Assembly (NCBI GenBank): GCA_024362935.1
Contig: JANCRA010000014.1
Span: 310,001-374,000, forward strand
Reading direction: 5' to 3'
Length of the DNA stretch: 64,000 nucleotides
Origin: Setophaga petechia
Taxonomy: Eukaryota; Chordata; Aves; Passeriformes; Parulidae
Shown: positions 36,096-48,970 of the stretch, piece after piece
Layout of the letters: the number at the start of each line of letters is the position of its first letter
Position numbering within the stretch: position 1 is the first letter of the stretch
Program-made: the position numbers and the translations under genes
Notes under the pieces: generated by a model
Databases searched by the model: none
Told to the model about the DNA's origin: nothing
What the model saw: only the letters and a program-made list of their open reading frames with translations

Positions 36096-36939
36096 CTGGT
36101 TGGTGCAACAGAGAAAATGCTTAATATTGGCAATACAAGGTATCCCGGATCTGGCCTCCAGTTTGCTCATAGTCAGCAGAAGATAACTATGACTAATAAC
36201 AGGAACAGAATTGGAAAGAGCACCAAAAGGGGATAAGGGATTGTAACAGAAATAAGTTCACCAAGGTAATACCTGGGAAATTTCCTTTTTATTGGGGTGG
36301 GGAGTGATCATCCACTATCCTCTTAATAAACACAGATACATTGCAGGAAAAACAAAAACAACAAAGCAACAGCCAAATCTGAGAAGCAGCACTAGACAGG
36401 TTTAGAAAATCCTCACGGACAGCATAATTCCCTGTACAAACCCGGGCAGCTTCCTGGGCTCATTAGAGAAGTCTAAGTGGTTCCTGAACTCTGTCCTCCC
36501 TGGCCAATCCCCCTGTGTTATCTCTTATGACCATTGCCTGAACTGAAACATCATTTTGGTTACCGAGATCACTTTTGGAGAAGTGGTAGAAGCCTCAGTT
36601 TCCTCTACAAGAACAAACAGGCTCAGTTACAATCAATGGTGATTTTGGACAGCCCCAAACAGCTCAAGTTCTTGTCCTTTCAGAATGTAAAATACTCAAA
36701 GGTCCTAGTTCCTGAGCATTAATGATTTAAAATAGCTCCTACAAATGGGCAAAAAAAAAGCTCAAGAACAGTTACACTGATCAGAACAAAGGTCCACACA
36801 TTCTTTGGTGCTAGATTACATGCCTGGGAGCACTGGGAGCAAATGACATCAGCAGTCATAGTTTCTAGAAGCAAGAAAGTCTTCTACCGACTGGGGAACC
36901 CATAGCATGGAAATAAGAGAATCTAAAGGATTTTGGGAA

Positions 36940-37390
36940 AAGGAGCAAGCAGTTGACGATAAATACCTGAGTGCCTTTGTTCCTGTGGCTGTGTTTTTAA
37001 AAGGACACAGGAAAATTGGAGACAGTGCAGAGTCATAAAAATTATTTGAGAACTGGAATGGCTGCCTGAGAATAAGACACTTAAGGAGCTCGATCTGTTT
37101 AGTTTATTAAAAAGATCAAGAGATGGTTTGATTACGATGTATAAGTACCTTCAAAGGGAGAAAATACCAGGTCCTAGAGGGCTCTTTAATCCAGCCAAGA
37201 AAGGCATAACAAGAACCAATTGCTGGAAGCTGAAGCCAGACCAACTTAAATTGGAAATCAGGCACAGTTTTATAGTGAGAATGATTAGACATTAAAAACC
37301 CTGCCCTATCAAAGGAAGGAGGATTTTTCATCTTTTAATATCTCCAAATCAAGACAGGATGCCTTTCAGTAAAGTAAGCTTGAGTTTAAA
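36940..37390 (+). mobile_element. Ancient CR1 LINE 3' fragment
   Basis: The sequence follows an old CR1 3' region of the type common in turtles and crocodilians. Landmarks in order are AGTTGACGATAAATACCTGAG, TTTTTAAAAGGACACAGGAA, CTTAAGGAGCTCGATCTGTT, GATTACGATGTATAAGTACC, GGGCTCTTTAATCCAGCCAA, GGCATAACAAGAACCAATTG and CTGGAAGCTGAAGCCAGACC. Several internal deletions are evident. Its wording differs from the young avian CR1 copy at 27.8 kb, so it belongs to a much older lineage. Confidence 0.78.
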
Positions 37391-38234
37391 AAAAGGCTCA
37401 ATGCAAGGGTAATTGAGCAATATTTAATGACTTATCATAGGCAAGGAAAGCTCTAACATCTTAATTTGGAATGACAGCTCAAAGTTTGGCAGCACGCGTC
37501 TTTGGCAAGCAGGTATGCTGCCTGCCCTGCGTGACAGAAACTGCCGAGACCTGACTGTGTCCTCTGCCCTGGAGAAAGATCAGATGGCAGGTGCCAATCA
37601 GAGATCTAGCAGTGTGAAAACTGACACTATTTTCCACAGTCAGCACTTCCACGTCCTGCAAAGGCCTCCCCTGGGCAGAGCCATGGCTGTGGCACTATGA
37701 ATGAGTCTGCTGAAGCTCTGGGCCACGCATATGAAGCCATAATAAAGACTATAAAATAATGCTTTGAATGATCAGCTACAGCTGAAAATGGGACACCAGC
37801 CCATTAGTGAACCAGCCCTGTTTCTGCCCTTTTCTGGGGACAGATGTTCCAGAACTGTGTTTGCCTTACTGTCCAAACTAGGCCTGGATGCTCCATGAGA
37901 GCAGATGGACACAGAGAACCAGGCTGGACCCAACAAAGAGACACAGCAACCAGGCGGAGAAGCAGGATAGATGACATTGTCTGACTACACAGCAGTTGTG
38001 GATTTACATAAGGCTGAAATACACCCCGGGGTACATGAGAAAGAGTTCAAGCATCTACTCGACAACACAAGGAAACACAGACTGTCCCAGCAGCATTGCA
38101 AGGGTTTTTTCATTACTTTTCATTACTTGGTGTCATATTCCCCCCTCAAAGGTTATCATCAGTCTTTAGGATTCTCTTTGTGGAAGATCTTTGTGCCACA
38201 GCCATCATTCTCATCCTTCGCTAAACATGTAGAT

Positions 38235-38500
38235 CAGTGGGCTCCAAACTTTTGATTGTGCACCTGATTAGTAAAAATATTTTGAGTGTGCACACCAATG
38301 TATGTGTATTTAGCTACAAAATATCTCCACATACTACGGTATTATATACTTTATAAAGCATACACAAAATTAGGCATTTACAAAGGATAAGGATGAAATA
38401 AACACTGTTTTAAAATTTTAAAATTTATTACCGCAGGAAAAAAAAAAATCTTTACATGCCCTAATAGATAGTCTTGTGCGTCCCGCTATGGAGACCACTG
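38235..38500. mobile_element. hAT-type MITE, 266 bp, with target duplication
   Basis: The left end begins CAGTGGGCTCCA and the right end, read on the other strand, begins CAGTGGTCTCCA, an 11/12 terminal inverted repeat. Both continue into a related GTGCAC / CGCACA string. The flanks ATGTAGAT (38227-38234) and ATCTAGAT (38501-38508) match at 7 of 8 positions, as expected for the 8-bp target duplication of hAT transposons. CAGTGG-type ends are characteristic of the Charlie-like hAT group. The interior is AT-rich and non-coding, so this is a non-autonomous derivative. The family name cannot be given without a search. Confidence 0.75.
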
Positions 38501-38508
38501 ATCTAGAT

Positions 38509-41500
38509 CCACAAGGCACCTTTCAAAGATGTCAGACCTTCTAAATTTTTCTAAACAATTCTGTGCAGGTGCCTCAGATTCCCTGAAGGGAAAGTGGCAA
38601 ATTACTGAAGGCTGAGCCTTGGTGACATGATGCAAGGGAACCGCCAACTTTGGCTTTCTTAAGGATTTCAAATGGGGCAAAAGCTGACCAGCCATTACCA
38701 TACAGAAGGTTTCCAGGAGCTGAACAGTGCAGCCATGATCTCAGGTAAGAATCTAAACAAAACCTGCTGTCACAGCAGGAGCACTCACCCCAGAAGCTGT
38801 GGTGAAGCCACTTGTGGAGAGAGGCTCAATAAACGCTGAAGTTCTTTAGTGCTGAGCATGCCACAAGGCATGGAGCAGTGCCAGGGGTACCCTTGGTGCT
38901 GCATGCCAGCCCAGCCCGGCCTCAGCTCTGGCAGCGGCCGGCTCCTGAGAGCAAGCTGCTGAAGGTGAAAACCAGCGGGACCCCTTCCAAGTCTATCACT
39001 TAGGCTTATCACCAGGCAAGAGCCAGAGTTCTCTGGCACACTGTCAGGCAATCAGAACCAACACTCCTGAGCTTCTGAAGTGAGCCCTGGAGTCTGGGAA
39101 CCCTCTGGGCAGGTACCTGGGAGACAGACAGTAAAATAAGATCAAAATGTTGTGTCCCCAGCTGCCTGTGGAACTCTCTGGTTCTAGGGACACTCATGGG
39201 GTGAAGGAGCATGTTACTATGCCATTGTTTATGAAGACTCTTGCCACAAGATTCACATGGAACTTCAGCTGAGAGAAGCCAAGGCAGGAGCAAGGCACAC
39301 TCACTCAGTGATTGCCCAGCTGCATTCACCCACAAGGACAGAACCTGCATCTCTGACATCAAGAGAGCCTTGTGCATCCATCTGTGCTCTGCCACAGTTT
39401 CACAAGTCTGCGATATTTGCTGGGCATGTGACAATTCCTGTTTCAGGGCTGAAGTGTTCTACACCTTCTAATCCAATTTCAGTTGACTCAGTCAATGGAC
39501 TTTTCATCATTTCCTTCATATTCCCATCATGATGGGTCTCATAAATCTTGCTAATGGAGGATATTACCTGATATCTGAGATACATTTTCCTTCTTGCATT
39601 ATGATCACAATACATTTAATTTGCATTCCTTAGGCCCTGTCCAAGGCATTTCTTCTCCATGGTTTCTGTTTATGGTCTTCATATGCTTGTGGACAAGTAC
39701 AACACTCTTCATTTATTTTGCGAAGTTAAACAGATCTAATTCTTTTCATATTTCTTCATATAACATGACTTCCAACCCTTAAACACAGTTTTACAAAGAA
39801 AAGGTATTTTAGAAATTGTGCTGCCTCGGATCCACATTTACTAATCTCCCAGCAACTCTTCCATCATTTTTCTAACTGCCTGTGCTTGACACTAATTCAA
39901 CCTTTTTTTTTTTGGTCAGGGTCCTCTACTGAGCAGTATGGGGAAAATCTTAGGCTTGTAGTGTCAGCCTTACATATTTTCACACCAGTCAGTTCCTTTT
40001 GAATTCACTTTTGCCATCTTGCATGCAGAAATTAATACAAAAATTATTGAGAAATTTACATCCAATTTGATTAAATTCTGCAACGCTGTCACTGTTACTC
40101 TTCTCAAATACAATATAATCTTTGATCAGAAGTTACTGATAAAAATCTTCTATTTATTTTAGGCACCTACTATGTATTAGATGTTTAAAAATAATTTCCC
40201 TGGAAGTGCAAACCTCGCATTCTCTATGCAGTGCTGGTACCCTGATGCTTCCCAGGGCATTCACATTCCTGAGCTAAGTAGACATTAGCTCTGTCAAAGA
40301 TTCACCAGCAGAATAAATCCAGTCCGGTTGATTCAAATTTACAGGAATAACACGCCTTAAACAAAAAGTTATTTTACTTCTTTAGGTACCCAGAGTCATC
40401 CACAATTACTGAACAGACCAGGACAGCCATCCACACAGCTGTCTTGGAGCAGGAGGTGCCTCATGACAGACACACTTTCAAGCATAGGAGCATTTCAGTG
40501 ATTATGCGTCACAGATCATGAGCCAGAAAAATTTGGACAATATTTAACCATGTACTGAGCAATACTGACTTGAGCCCCCTTTTTGAAAGGAGAAAAAGGA
40601 AAAGGTGTTCCTCACATGGATTCTGCAGTCCCTCACTCAGCTGTTTATTATCTTCCAAATTCTCAATATTTTGCCAAAAAAAAAATCCTAAGGAATTTCT
40701 TTTACATAAAGGACACATACATGGAAGTGGTCTTCTATTTATAGTCCTCCTTTCCAAGTGTTCTATTAACATCCCACATTGTGAAATGTTTCCATTACTC
40801 ACAGATAGCCTTGTGGTGCTGTGTTTTCCTCTTTGTCAAGGCCCATTTATGAAATCAGTTCAGGGCTCATCCATTTTAGATTCCTGAGTGACTCTCCGTT
40901 TAGTAATGATTTCTTTATTCTCCCCGCCCCACATACACCATAAGCCATTTCTTATTTCGCTTTAGAATTTACTCAACCTTTTTGATTACTCTCCCTCTCT
41001 TTACACTGCAAATAATCCTCAATATTCTGATTTTTGCCCTATTTCCTTTCATCATTTCAAGTAAAGGTGGCTTTGTACCATCAAATCTTTGAGCTACATC
41101 AATCACCTCTTCTGTCTTGTAGCTTCCTTTATCAGATGAATTAGTTGTGATGTGCTTATGATATATTTAAATCCTTGTCTGTTTTTCTCTCTACTTACAT
41201 TAGTTTTCTTTTTAAATATTTCTTGCGCCCATTTCTCTGACACTAGTTGCTTATTTCCTTGAAATTTATCAGAATTTTTAACAGTCTGATATATCCTGTT
41301 ATGAGCAACTTACTCACTGTGAATTCAAGGATTTACCTCTTCAAAGCTGACAGAGAGCTGCTCCTTCGGTTCTTTCTCAGACCCCACTGAGCTCCAAACT
41401 GCAGCTCTGACAGGGAAATTCTCCCTTTTTTCATTCCCCTTCACAAATTTCCCGGCCAAGGAGATCAGTGATGTTCTACTTCCATTAGTTCCATTATTGT

Positions 41501-42282
41501 TCTGAGCAATTACTCCACAGATCTTACTGATACAGACTTGAAAGAGTGAGAAAAACAAGAACTACCCTTTAATTACCAAGGACAAAATGAGTATCAGCAC
41601 TTCAGCTGAGGATGAAAGGGACTGTTTCATGTTCCACCTCAAATTTCTCATCCAACATTGAAGTTTCCACTAAATTCTGAGGAACTCAGGGCTGAGAAGG
41701 GTCGGCCCCGCTTCGGATCAACTTAAACACGGTTTGTCTGTGTCCACGCAGTGAAAGGTGTGCCCTGTGCTTCCAGGAATGTGCTGCCATGTCTTACCAA
41801 CACGCAGACTTAGCAAGTGTTGATGCAAAAAGCCCAAAGGAACATGTGCAAACCGACTTCAGAAGAAGAAATCATGAGGAAGACCTGAGGGAGTTTATAA
41901 AGACACCAGGAGTAAAATTTGGTTATTAGAAACACTTTTGTAATGCTGAACACATCCCAGCGACCAGCAAAATGCCCCATGCACTTTGAAGGGGACAAAA
42001 GAGCACAAAGGCAACGTAGTGCAGGTTCTGAAGAGGTCTCTTCCAGAAAACTGAGCAATCAGAAAGCACTGTCAGGTGCACTGGAGACTTCAGTTCAGTT
42101 TGTCACAAACACAGTGCCACAGCACGCTGGCATGGCAGAGCAGGCGAGAGAAGGGTTTTGTAAGATAAATGTATTTGCAGTGCCACACTCCCTTCTACTT
42201 GTGCTCAGGGTGGGGTTTTATTAACAAATGATTCAGATATTTTGAGTCACAGACAGGCAAATTGTTTATAAACTGATTAAAA
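38509..42282. other. Non-coding DNA, T-rich on the plus strand
   Basis: From about 39.4 to 41.3 kb the plus strand is noticeably rich in T and C. Open frames up to 141 codons occur on both strands with no recognised domain. A weak resemblance to antisense ancient CR1 near 39.73 kb was not strong enough to call. Confidence 0.35.
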
Positions 42283-42323
42283 TCAGTTCTAATCCTGGCT
42301 ACATCAAAAAATCTCTGCTAACA
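42283..42323 (+). repeat. 41-bp direct repeat, copy 1
   Basis: Matches 43875-43915 at 38 of 41 positions in the same orientation, sharing GGCTACATCAAAAAA and CTCTGCTAACA. It overlaps a palindrome (AACTGATT-AA-AATCAGTT, 42271-42288) and borders an AT-rich array. It is either a local duplication or two fragments of an unnamed dispersed repeat. Confidence 0.8.
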
Positions 42324-42545
42324 TTTTGAAACATTTAAATAAAATTTGAAAACATTTTGAAAATTTAAATAAATTTTAAAACTTTTAAATAAATTTAAAG
42401 TTTATAAATAAATAAATTTCATTTTAAAATAAATTTTAAAAATAAAAATAAATTAATAAATTTAAATTTTAAAATAAATTTTGAAAACATGTTGAAAATT
42501 TAAATAAATTACAAAATTAAAAATAAATAGAAATGTTGTAGTTAT
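42324..42545. repeat. AT-rich low-complexity array
   Basis: About 220 bp built almost only from AAATTTAAATAAA, TTTTGAAAA and AAATTTTAAAA modules in irregular order, with GAAAACATTTTGAAAATTTA recurring. It is an expanded AT satellite-like stretch between ordinary flanks. Confidence 0.9.
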
Positions 42546-43874
42546 TTATGATGTCAAGTAACCAGCTCCCATCCTGCTTGCTCCTGAGTGTTGCTCAGCG
42601 AGGATGGCTGTAGGCTTTGGCAGGCTCCTAACTCATATAGGAGGATCCAAAAAACCAGTTATAGGCTCCTCAAGAACATTCTGACTGCTCTTGTAAAAAT
42701 GAAAAAAAAAAAGAAGAAAACTCTACCAGCTGAAGCTGAGAAGATGACACATGTAAATAAAGAGAACAAGACACTCCAAGAAGTGGGCTGTGTTATTTCT
42801 CACAGTAAAATCTGTGCATGGAGAGCAAAGCTATGATAAAAAATTGCAGCTTATTGTTTATTACTTCAGTGATATCCAGAGGAAATCTGCTTAGTCTGCA
42901 ACCCAGAGGAGGATTTTCCCACCTTCTAGCTATAAAAATCTGAAACTAATTCTGTGTTCTCTGGCCACTCATAATACAGCCTCTACAATCTAAACATAAT
43001 TAACAACACTGCTGCTGCTGCTAATGAATAAGCTAGAAAAGAATCTACCTCACTCTTATCTAATGTTAATTTTCCAGGGAGAAAGGGAGAGAGACAGGCA
43101 AGGATGACAAAGTAATGTTTTGAGGTCAAAACTGGCAGCTTCAATTCCATTCTATAATGCCATTACTTTATGAGCAGTGATTGCCAAAAGAGCCTCACCA
43201 GGTTAAAAACAAAAGTCCATCTACCTTTCAGACCTTCCTGGTTGTAAGCTGACAGACAGATATTACCAACACCTTCCCACTGGCTGGAGCCTTTCCCAGC
43301 TGCATCCATGAACACATCATCACAGGCAGCCCAACACCTAAAAAGACCTTTGAAAATATTTCCTATTCATGCTCAGAGCTTTTTTTTCTAAATGCAATAG
43401 CAACCTCTCCTGTCTCACCAAGATTCGAAGCACAAAAAAACCAAAAGCAAAATCTATTCCTCTACTCCTGCAGACCAGCACAAGCTATTCTTAACATCAG
43501 GTCAATAGCAACACAACAAGGAGAAAACTTCTCAATATTAATTTTTTAAGTTAGTCCAATTAAAGATAGCACCTTCAATCTCCCTTATGCTGCATTTTCC
43601 AAACATTTTAAAACAGCACAAAATGCTGATCATGAAAGAAACTGAAAGCTTGCTGTTGAGCTCTGCCAGGAGGAAAGACTTTGTCCCTAGGGAAGTAGCC
43701 AGCAATCGGACACGGGATCCAGCAAGTTACCCCAGCCTCTGTCCTATTCCAAGGGCTTCCTTTAATCCAATTGTTTTGATACAGCTTGATATTATTATCC
43801 CAGCTCTCATTACAACATTGCAGAGAGCAGACTGTAAGTCCTGAATTGAGAGTAAAGAACAGGCTGCAAAATAG
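42546..43874. other. Unique AT-rich non-coding DNA
   Basis: Contains a small GCTGCTGCTGCTAATGAATAAGC block near 43011 that resembles enhancer texture. Otherwise no gene, repeat or RNA is recognised. Confidence 0.35.
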
Positions 43875-43915
43875 TCAGTTTTAATCGTGGCTACATCAAA
43901 AAACCTCTGCTAACA
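43875..43915 (+). repeat. 41-bp direct repeat, copy 2
   Basis: Partner of 42283-42323, 1592 bp away, with 3 mismatches in 41 bp. The flanks of the two copies do not align, so the shared block is short. Confidence 0.8.
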
Positions 43916-46900
43916 ACAAGGCATCTTTGCTTGGAGTGAGGGACAGACAAAGATATCAGGAAAAACAAGGCTGATGTACTATCAAGGAACTACCAAAAAA
44001 GGAAAGTTCAAAGCTTGTCTCCCAGCACCATAGTTTGTCAATTATTTCTTCTTCCTGTTTAATCACTTTTTTTGGTATTTGTTTAAATTCTAGGCAGCAA
44101 GAATGAGAAATCTTGTAATTTTCCTTAAGAGCCTCACATACTGAGCACCACTAAATATTTGGCAAGATAAACGACAGAGCTGCTCTAAAGGAATGATGTA
44201 TTCTAGAAATAAAAAAGATACATCTGTTGTCTCTTTTGTCAATGTGAAAGGTGAGCCACATAAAACATGGGATAGCAAAATACTGAGGACTGACAGAAGA
44301 CATGCCCATGTCAATTCAGGTATAAGGTTATCCCATGTCCTTTCATTTCTGACACGCTTCGTTTTTCAGAAAGATGTGCAGGAGAGCAAAGTAAAGGTTA
44401 TTAGATCTTGCTGGTCTGAAATCTAGGGGAAAAAAAGATAGCTCTTAGCTTTGCACACAGGTGTTGTTTGGTTTGACTCTGCTGGGGACTCAGACACAGC
44501 CTGTCAGTGCCCATCAGAACATCCAGCCTTTGCAGCCAAGGCTCCGGGGGCGCTCCACAGCCCCCCTGCCACCGTCTGGCCGTGAACAGCCCGCGGCTTC
44601 CACGCCACCCCCTCCTTGGGACAGCACCCAGAAAGTGCTGCCGAGGGCCCCACAGGGGCTTAGAAAAGCGATGCCTCAGGAGAGCCAGAACCTGACATTT
44701 TACGCCCCAGAAGCAGCATGAAGAGCTGGTTGAAGACTTTCATTAGCAGAGATCAAGCAGGGACACCTCCCTCACTGCTGAAATGGTGCTGCACACCAGA
44801 GTATCCCATTAGCCCTCCCAGGTGGGTTTTTTTCCTCAACAAAAGAACAAAGACCATTGATTTTTCTGTTTATAAAGGGCAGGCAAAACCAACTCAGTTG
44901 AAGTCCTCCTTCTCTAGTACTTGAGATACATTGTGTGGCTGGGTTCTTACAGCTGGAAACATTGCATCTCAAGGTGTGAAGCAGAGAGTTCTCCAGCTCT
45001 CACCTGTGCAGTGGCTGCAGCAGGAGCAGATCCTGAGGGACAGACATGTATTTTCTGGAGGAGAAGGAGGGTGGGCACCTGACAAAACTGGCATTCAAGT
45101 GAAAGAAAGAGGTTGCAAGGCTTTAACCCATTACCTGATTTACATTATTATTATTATTTACACTACTTTATATTTAAAGTACAAAAACTTATTATTTCAG
45201 CTTTGTCCTGGATGCACATTGTAGCACACTGACTGACCATTTTATCCCTTTGCAAAGGGTGGTACAGACACTTCATAAATGTTTACTCCAGGATTAAATA
45301 TTTTTGGTTCAGTTTGCATATGACTCACTAGTAGGCTCCCAGGTTTGCCTGCATTATTTGTTACATTTATTGAAAATGTACATACACTAAATTCACTAAA
45401 AAAGCAAGGATCCTGGAAGACTCCTGTTCAGTAAACAGGAATGCCAATATCCTCCATGCTAACACCACTGACTGAAGTAGTTTACTTAAGAGGAGGAATT
45501 AACTCCAGGGCAGTTTTTCTGTTGAATGTCAATAGACAGCAGCACTGAGAAAACTTCTTTTTTTTTTCCCTTATTTTTTACTCTTGGTTTGGGAAAAGGA
45601 ATCTTTGAAAGCAGAAGACAGCAAAGAATAAGACCAAACACACCAGTCATCAATGGACCAATTCTAATATCAATTATTAAAGCTAATTTTAATAGAATTA
45701 TTGCAGAATATGGACCTTTCACAGAAGAAACAGAACAGGAATACAGACATCTCAGACCCAGCACCCTCTCCCTTGTGCAGTGCAGGCAGTGGGACAGGGC
45801 ACACTCTCAGGCTGAGCAAGTCTCCACTGAGACCTTTTCTGCCAGTGCATTGTCCGTCAGGAAAAGGCAGTGCTGGGGAGGAGAGGGAAGACCCTCAAGC
45901 ATTTCTCCCCTCAAATTATCTCAGTCATTTCATTCTGCAGATGTGCCATTATGAAAATATCACCAAATATCTTACCAAAATGAAGGTGTTTAGCCTCGAG
46001 AGGGGCTGAGTTGCCACGAGGGGAGGCAGAACAGGATCCTAGTGTGCATGGACACAAAAACAATTGTGCAATAGTAAAAATATTCTGAACTACTTCAGTT
46101 AAATATTTCAGTGTAACATTTGCAGTGCAATCTACTAAGTTAGAGCTCCTGCATAGGATACTCTGCACTTTATTGTGTATTTCCATATTAACTTAATATT
46201 AATTTCCCATTGAATTTTAAAGTGAACTAGGAAACACCAATTCTTTCCCATTAGTACTCTGGTGAAGTATTTTGAATACCCTGGTGTACTATTTAGTTCT
46301 ACCTGTTGATGTTTCTTTCCTTATCCCTTCATCCCCCCAAGCTAGCCAGTATTCCTTCCCTGCCATCCCATGTTAGTAAGTCAGTTATCACTGCTACCTG
46401 ACTTCTGTCCATGCCAAAGAAGGGAAGAAATGAGGGGCTGGGAAGCACTGGAGCAGCTGGGCAACATGGAAAGAGTCTTCAAATAAAGAGAAGGTTGATA
46501 CAAAGAGTGAAAACCTTTCTCCATGTTCACAGAACACGAGCAATGGAAGTAAGCAGGAACTGTAGTCCATACATAGTGAAGGGAGAATTAGATTAAATAA
46601 AGGAAACCCCTCTCTCTCAAGTAGAAAATGTAATTAAGCACTGGAATACATTTCTCTAGCATATCAATCACCTCCAGAGATGGAGGAACCTTTTATGGTC
46701 CTTCCCAGATGTAAATCCACAGATAAATCCTGGACATCCCTTTCCCTTTCCTTTCAGAGATTGTTCTTTACTATTATCTTGCAAGATAACCAAGTTTGAT
46801 TTTTTTCATTTAACAAATGCTGCAGAGTTACTAAGTCTTTTGGTGAAAGGAATTGCTTGTCTAAGGGACACCAGTGCTCCATAAAAGCTGACAGCTGGTC

Positions 46901-48330
46901 TGCCAGGGTCCAGAAGCAGCGTGGGGAGAAGAAGCTTTGCCTGAGGGACTTGCAGAATAATCTCCTTGTGCCCTCCTAGTCTCCAGCCACTGGTGTCAGG
47001 AAGAATGGCAAACTTCGCAAAACTGTTTTAAAGGAAACCATCAGAACCTGAGATTTACTTTTTATTATAACTCTGAATCTTACCATATTCTTCAGCTGCA
47101 TAAAATCCTAAAGGATTATTTTAAATTGGGGGAGAAAAAGACTCCTGTTTATCAGCTTTGGTCTTGAGTTTTGAGTTGTATCAAGTGCTTTTCTACTTCT
47201 GAATATAACAAAGACCAAATAGGAATCTCTCATATTTGTATTTTTGTGCACTGACAATCTTTCAAGCAACCTCCAGTTGTTTTGGCAGCTTACAGCATGA
47301 TTTATCTGTGCAGAGAATTCTCCTGTTCAATGGGACATAGAGAGGTTCTGCTGCAAATTCTTTTAGAGAAATTGCAGGATAAGCAATGGAGATCAGCATT
47401 TGATCTGATCAGCACTGTGGTAGTTAAAACACAGAGAGAAAAACAACATTGTTTTGCACTTTGAAACCTGTTTCTAATCAGCTGAGCTACTCCTATGGGG
47501 TCAAATAAAAATGATTAGCTTATTAAAAGCATAGTTTTGCTATTTAATAAGCAAAAATGATTGAAAATTCTGTTCCAGATCCTGATAATTTTAGTGTTTC
47601 TAGTTAAGCCTACAAAATTGCATTCATTATTAGTGTCTAGATTCATTAACAATTCAATTTATAGATATTAATGCTTATAATGCATGGTTCACTTGCCAAA
47701 ACTTGAAGAGAAATTGTTTCAATTAGCTTTCATGGATCATGGACCCTACTGGCTGGGTATTTTTAGACAAAAGATACAAACACATCCCCAAGCAATGCTA
47801 ATGCACAGCTGGGATCCGTATGGAAGGTCAGCTAATGGTTTAAAAGGAAAACCAGTAAATAAATCTTACATAGAATTGTGGGACAGGAACAGAATCAATC
47901 AAATATTTGCAGGTCACACCCCTCCCCTTAAAAACACTGCAATTCCCTGGGCTGGATTTTTAAAAATAAGCAATAAAATACAAGCTAGTGCCTGGGTTAA
48001 GGGATATTTGTCAGGCTGTGATGAAGCATGCCAGGTATGTGTGGGCCCAAGGCAAACTGCTTCCTTCTCATTTTCATTCAAACTACGTGATTAAAGCCAG
48101 CAAGGACGCCCCACTGCAGCCATTTGAGAGGATTGTAGCCAAGGAGAGAACTGTGACCAACACTTCATCTTCTTTCTTTAGCTCTGGTACAGCCGGGGAG
48201 AACAGCCCAAAACCTACACAAACAAATCTGTGCTACACCTGCATGCTAAACCCAGCAAAAGGACAGAAGGGAACACCGGGCAGCTGGCCAGGTGCCAGGG
48301 CCAAGGTGCCCACCACTGTCCCAGTGAGAG
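43916..48330. other. AT-rich non-coding DNA
   Basis: Intron-like DNA with a short (ATT)n run at 45143-45160 and several homopolymer A/T runs. Open frames up to 142 codons show no recognisable domain. No transposon is recognised. Confidence 0.4.
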
Positions 48331-48486
48331 CAGGAGGTCACAGTGCCACAGGGATGCCAGCAGGAGGTCACAGTGCCACACTGATGCCAGCAGGAGGTCA
48401 CAGTGCCACAGGGATGCCAGCAGGAGGTCACAGTGCCACACTGATGGCAGCAGGAGGTCACAGTGCCACACTGATGCCACCAGGAG
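48331..48486 (+). repeat. Minisatellite, 30-bp units in 60-bp dimers
   Basis: Five 30-bp units start at 48331, 48361, 48391, 48421 and 48451, each beginning CAGGAGGTCACAGTGCCACA. The last 10 bases alternate between GGGATGCCAG and CTGATGCCAG over the first three units, so the array expanded at least once as a 60-bp dimer. The 30-bp length keeps frames open on both strands (48214-48631), which are not genes. Confidence 0.95.
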
Positions 48487-48631
48487 CCCAGGGCCACGCA
48501 GCCCTGGACAGACACACAGCCAGCATCGCTGGGCTCCACAGCCTGCATGTCACCAGGATAAAAAAATTACTGGGAGTTGTTGGCCTCTGATATTGCCAGT
48601 GCTGGATTGCTGTTCCTCCCTCCTCTGCTGA

Positions 48632-48970
48632 GCGCTGGAAGGTTCCAGCACTGGGATTTCGTGCTGCTCACTGGATGCTGTCCTGGGGCAGGGAAGGTTC
48701 CAGCACTGGGATTTCGTGCTGCTCACACTGGATGCTGTCCTGGGGCAGGGAAGGTTCCAGCACTGGGATTTCGTGCTGCTCACTGGATGCTGTCCTAGGG
48801 CAGGGAAGGTTCCAGCACTGGGATTTCGTGCTGCTCACACTGGATGCTGTCCTGGAGCAGGGAAGGTTCCAGCACTGGGATTTCGTGCTGCTCACTGGAT
48901 GCTGTCCTAGGGCAGGGAAGGTTCCAGCACTGGGATTTCGTGCTGCTCACACTGGATGCTGTCCTAGGGC
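48632..48970 (+). repeat. Minisatellite, alternating 55/57-bp units
   Basis: The motif GGTTCCAGCACTGGGATTTC recurs at 48641, 48696, 48753, 48808, 48865 and 48920. The spacings are exactly 55, 57, 55, 57, 55, caused by an extra AC in every second unit (CTGCTCACTGG versus CTGCTCACACTGG). The true repeating unit is therefore a 112-bp dimer. Variants CTGGGGC, CTAGGGC and CTGGAGC give partial copy histories. Confidence 0.95.

Noticed and set aside
39730..39785. Resemblance to antisense ancient CR1
   Set aside because: Only a loose match over about 45 bp in T-rich DNA. The neighbouring CR1 landmarks are missing.
47988..48590. 200-codon plus-strand open frame
   Set aside because: Its second half is the 30-bp minisatellite (GGHSAT repeats) and the first half shows no domain.
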